This document shows positions 61,878 through 64,000 of a stretch of DNA of 64,000 nt, one piece after another (the first letter of the stretch is position 1; every line of letters begins with the position of its first letter). The translations under genes and the position numbers were made by a program. The DNA is from Burkholderiales bacterium (lineage in GTDB: Bacteria; Pseudomonadota; Gammaproteobacteria; Burkholderiales; JAEUOS01). The notes under the pieces are model-generated. The model was given only the letters and a program-made list of their open reading frames with translations, was not told the DNA's origin and did not search any database. The stretch lies in NCBI GenBank assembly GCA_016790635.1, contig JAEUOR010000062.1, positions 186,001-250,000 of the forward strand, written 5' to 3'.

Positions 61878-63035
61878 TCAGAGGTCCTCGACCCGGCGGG
61901 CCGGGTAGCTGTCCCAGGCCTGGCAACCCGGGCACTGCCAGAAGTGCTGGCGGGCCTCGAACCCGCAGGCCGCGCAGCGGTAGCGCGTCAACGGCTTGAC
62001 GGCATGGTCCAGTGCCCGTTGCACCAGCGGATGGAACTGCTCATGCTCGAGCTTCTCGCCGGCGATCCACTTGGCGGCCGCCACCAGCGAGGGGCCACGC
62101 TCCAGGTGGCGCAGGTACCAGTCGCGCGCCTGTGCATCCGCCCCGCCTGCCTGCTCCTCCAGGCTCACGATGGCCTCCAGCAGGTCCGTCGATGGGGCCT
62201 TCTCGTAGTGTCCCTTCAGCTGCGCCAGCACGCTGCCGGTGCGGCCGGTGGCGATCGCCAGCGGGGCCCATTGCGCCGCGATCAACGGCAGGGCGGCCGG
62301 TGACCTCCGCGCGGCTTCCTCGAGCACGTCGGCCGCGGCCGCTGCGTCGCCGCGCTGGTGCAGCAGCCGGGCCAGTTCCAGCCGCGGGCGGGCAGCCGTG
62401 GGCGCATCGGCGACCGCCTGCTGCAGCAAGGCGAACGCGCGTTCCGGCTCCTGGGCGGCCAGATGGGCCTGGGCCTGCTCGCAGAGGTAGTGCGCCAGCC
62501 GGCCGGCAAAGCTGCCCTGGTCGGACTGCTCCAGCCGCTGCGCGACCTCGGCGGCCCGGCCCCAATCGCGCGAGCGCTCGTAGTTGGCCAGCAGGGCCAG
62601 GCGGGCTTCGGTCTCGAACGGTGTGCCCTCCAGCTTCAGCAGCGCCTCCTCGGCGCGATCGAGCAGGCCGGCGCGCAGGTAGTCCAGGGCCAGTGCATGT
62701 TGTGCACGGTGCCTGTCCGCGGTGCTCAGGTCGCCGCGCGACAGCAGGTGCTGATGCACCCGCACGGCCCGCTCGTACTCGCCGCGGCGGCGGAACAGGT
62801 TGCCCAGCGCGAAGTGCAGTTCGGAGGTGTCGGGATCGTTCTGGACCGCCTCGATGAAGGCGTCGATCGCCTGGTCCTGCTGTTCGTTGAGCAGGAAGTT
62901 CAGGCCCCGGAAGTAGGCCTTCGGGGCCCGCCGGTTCTCCATGCGGAGCTGGCGCAGGTCGAAGCGCGAGGCCAGCCAGCCGAGGATGAAGGCCAGCGGC
63001 AAGCCCAGCAGCAGCCAGCTGAAGTCAAATTCCAT
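61878..63035 (-). CDS. lapB: Lipopolysaccharide assembly protein LapB (YciM)
   Basis: 385 residues. An N-terminal membrane anchor (FSWLLLGLPLAFILGWLASRFDLRQL) leads into the conserved AYFRGLNFLLNEQQDQAIDAFIEA start of the TPR array (about residues 40-330). A rubredoxin-like C-terminal metal domain has YRCAACGFEARQHFWQCPGCQAWDSY. LapB with FtsH controls LpxC turnover and so LPS synthesis in the inner membrane. The start at 63035 overlaps lapA by 11 bp, the usual order. Confidence 0.93.
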   Translation of the reverse strand: MEFDFSWLLLGLPLAFILGWLASRFDLRQLRMENRRAPKAYFRGLNFLLNEQQDQAIDAFIEAVQNDPDTSELHFALGNLFRRRGEYERAVRVHQHLLSRGDLSTADRHRAQHALALDYLRAGLLDRAEEALLKLEGTPFETEARLALLANYERSRDWGRAAEVAQRLEQSDQGSFAGRLAHYLCEQAQAHLAAQEPERAFALLQQAVADAPTAARPRLELARLLHQRGDAAAAADVLEEAARRSPAALPLIAAQWAPLAIATGRTGSVLAQLKGHYEKAPSTDLLEAIVSLEEQAGGADAQARDWYLRHLERGPSLVAAAKWIAGEKLEHEQFHPLVQRALDHAVKPLTRYRCAACGFEARQHFWQCPGCQAWDSYPARRVEDL

Positions 63036-63336
63036 GGGGCGGGGTGCTGGCGGCGGGTGCCGGCGGGCTGCTGTCGGCCGGCGGCGTGGCGGCTGCGCTG
63101 CGCTCGCGCACGGCGGCACTGCGATGGCGCCACCACCAGGGCGCCATGCCCAGCGCACCGACGATGAGGCCCAGCGCGAAGGCCGCCAGCACGATCAGCA
63201 CCATCGGGCTGCGCCACTGGTTGCCAAAGAAAAAGTGGACGCTGGCCTCCTGCTGGTTGTTCAGCGCAAAGGCAAACAGCGTAAAAAAAATGGCTGCCTT
63301 CAGTATCCACTTGAGCAGCCACAGGGGGTTCTTCAT
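63025..63336 (-). CDS. lapA: Lipopolysaccharide assembly protein LapA-domain protein
   Basis: 103 residues with two membrane helices (about residues 9-25 and 44-66): WLLKWILKAAIFFTLFAFALNNQQ, then the conserved VHFFFGNQWRSPMVLIVLAAFALGLIVG of the LapA/YciS domain. The polar Ala/Pro-rich tail is short and variable. ATG 63336 begins the protein. It is translationally coupled to lapB. Confidence 0.9.
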   Translation of the reverse strand: MKNPLWLLKWILKAAIFFTLFAFALNNQQEASVHFFFGNQWRSPMVLIVLAAFALGLIVGALGMAPWWWRHRSAAVRERSAAATPPADSSPPAPAASTPPHGI

Positions 63337-63349
63337 GACGGGCAGGCAG

Positions 63350-63682
63350 TCAGAATATCGGCTTTTCCCTGGTAGGGCCACCACCGGCCTCGATCTCCGC
63401 CGTGCGCTGGTCCACCGACTCCCGCAAGGCCTTGCCAGGCTTGAAGTGGGGAACCCGCTTCTCGGGGATCGCCACGCTCTCGCCGCTGCGCGGGTTGCGC
63501 CCCATCCGGGGTGGGCGGCGATTGATGGAAAAGCTGCCGAAGCCCCGGATCTCGATCCGGTGGCCTGCCACCAGGGCATCGTTCATCGCGTCAAGGATGG
63601 CCTTGACGGCGAACTCCGCATCACGGTGCGTCAACTGGCTGAACCGGTGGGCCAGCTCCTCGACGAGATCCGATCGGGTCAT
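63350..63682 (-). CDS. ihfB: Integration host factor beta subunit
   Basis: 110 residues from ATG 63682 (MTRSDLVEELAHRFSQL); an in-frame ATG at 63694 is less likely. The HU/IHF signature IEIRGFGSFSINRRPPRMGRNPRSGE contains the Arg-Pro beta-arm tip at about residues 63-65. The C-terminal PHFKPGKALRESV is typical. IHF bends DNA in replication, recombination and transcription. It follows rpsA as in most betaproteobacteria. Confidence 0.95.
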   Translation of the reverse strand: MTRSDLVEELAHRFSQLTHRDAEFAVKAILDAMNDALVAGHRIEIRGFGSFSINRRPPRMGRNPRSGESVAIPEKRVPHFKPGKALRESVDQRTAEIEAGGGPTREKPIF

Positions 63683-63706
63683 GGAATTACGCATGGTGCA
63701 TGCCGC

Positions 63707-63733
63707 AGGGCTGGTGCACGGGGCACCAGCCCT
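63707..63733 (-). terminator. Hairpin between rpsA and ihfB
   Basis: AGGGCTGGTGC (63707-63717) and GCACCAGCCCT (63723-63733) form a perfect 11-bp stem with a 5-nt loop. No T run follows on the minus strand, so it is more likely an attenuator or RNA processing/stability element than a full terminator. It would lower ihfB read-through relative to rpsA. Confidence 0.6.
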
Positions 63734-63754
63734 TCCTCATGGTTCCAGGGCCGA

Positions 63755-64000
63755 TCAGTTGTTGTCCAGCTTGGCACGCAGCAGGGCACCCAGGCTGGTG
63801 GTGCCGGCGTTCTCACGCTGGGCGCTCTGGTTCAGCGAGGCCATGGCTTCCTGCTGGTCGGCGGCATCCTTGGCCTTGATGGACAGCTGGATGTTGCGGG
63901 TCTTGCGATCCACGTTGACCACCACGGCAGTGACTTCGTCGCCTTCCTTCAGCACGTTGCGGGCGTCCTCGACGCGGTCGCGGCTGATCTCGGAAGCGCG
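63755..64000 (-). CDS. rpsA: 30S ribosomal protein S1, C-terminal part (cut by window edge)
   Basis: The last 81 codons are visible, from RASEISRDRVEDARNVLKEG to the terminal LGALLRAKLDNN. GDEVTAVVVNVDRKTRNIQLSIKAKD is the end of the sixth S1 RNA-binding repeat and the tail is the standard S1 C terminus. S1 recruits mRNA to the 30S subunit. The gene enters from beyond the right edge. Confidence 0.95.
   Translation of the reverse strand, partial: RASEISRDRVEDARNVLKEGDEVTAVVVNVDRKTRNIQLSIKAKDAADQQEAMASLNQSAQRENAGTTSLGALLRAKLDNN

Overview
This window reads as chromosome of a GC-rich betaproteobacterium, most likely Burkholderiales. The evidence is nine Bug/TctC-type extracytoplasmic receptors with no TctA or TctB permease beside them, which is typical of that group, and a core block at the right end (rpsA, ihfB, lapA, lapB, comEA-like, all leftward) of betaproteobacterial type. 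No rRNA, tRNA, CRISPR array, transposase, integrase or phage gene was found. Everything left of about 53 kb is accessory catabolic and sulfur-scavenging DNA with densely packed operons, many joined by 4-8 bp stop/start overlaps.

Layout. (1) 0-10 kb: a tandem-HxlR regulator divergent from an acyl-CoA ligase operon (ligase, alpha/beta hydrolase, two Bug receptors, nitronate monooxygenase-like protein, lipocalin-like protein, PaaN-type aldehyde dehydrogenase, SCP-x-type thiolase); this looks like CoA-dependent degradation of an organic acid. (2) 10-15 kb: a MarR regulator divergent from a cytosolic-type sulfatase, followed by two related hydrolases flanking a Bug receptor, then a 36-codon thiolase remnant. 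(3) 15-22.5 kb: DUF1295 membrane protein, SDR, thiolase, YrdC-like protein, exonuclease/phosphatase-like membrane protein, a catalase-like protein lacking the distal His, an HpcH-type aldolase and another SDR. (4) 22.5-37.5 kb: two divergent transcription units around a GntR/FadR-type regulator. The leftward unit is GntR, sulfatase, Bug, SDR, enoyl-CoA hydratase; the rightward unit is Bug, sulfatase, Bug, sulfatase, sulfatase, Bug, Bug. (5) 37.5-45.8 kb: a visibly less GC-rich sulfonate island made of a MocR/TauR-like regulator, a TauABC-like transporter, an HpsN-like (HisD-family) dehydrogenase, a DegT-family PLP enzyme and a CuyA-like L-cysteate sulfo-lyase. (6) 45.8-53 kb: a LysR regulator divergent from a second NitT/TauT ABC transporter, an amidohydrolase, a Bug receptor and a sixth sulfatase. 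(7) 53-61.5 kb: a YdjM-like membrane protein, a TRAP transporter (DctMQP) divergent from a MarR regulator, and a fused HyuA-HyuB/5-oxoprolinase. (8) 61.4-64 kb: the core block.

The main theme is organosulfur acquisition. Six sulfatases carry the Cys-x-Pro-x-Arg formylglycine motif. None has a recognisable signal peptide, each lies in a transcription unit with a Bug receptor, and they are controlled by three unrelated regulator classes. Together with the C3-sulfonate island this suggests import of intact sulfate esters and sulfonates, desulfonation in the cytoplasm, and carbon skeletons passed to the neighbouring CoA-linked enzymes. The two hypotheses most worth testing are that Bug receptors here bind sulfate esters, and that the HisD-like, DegT and CuyA enzymes form a route from an algal C3-aminosulfonate or DHPS to L-cysteate and then pyruvate.
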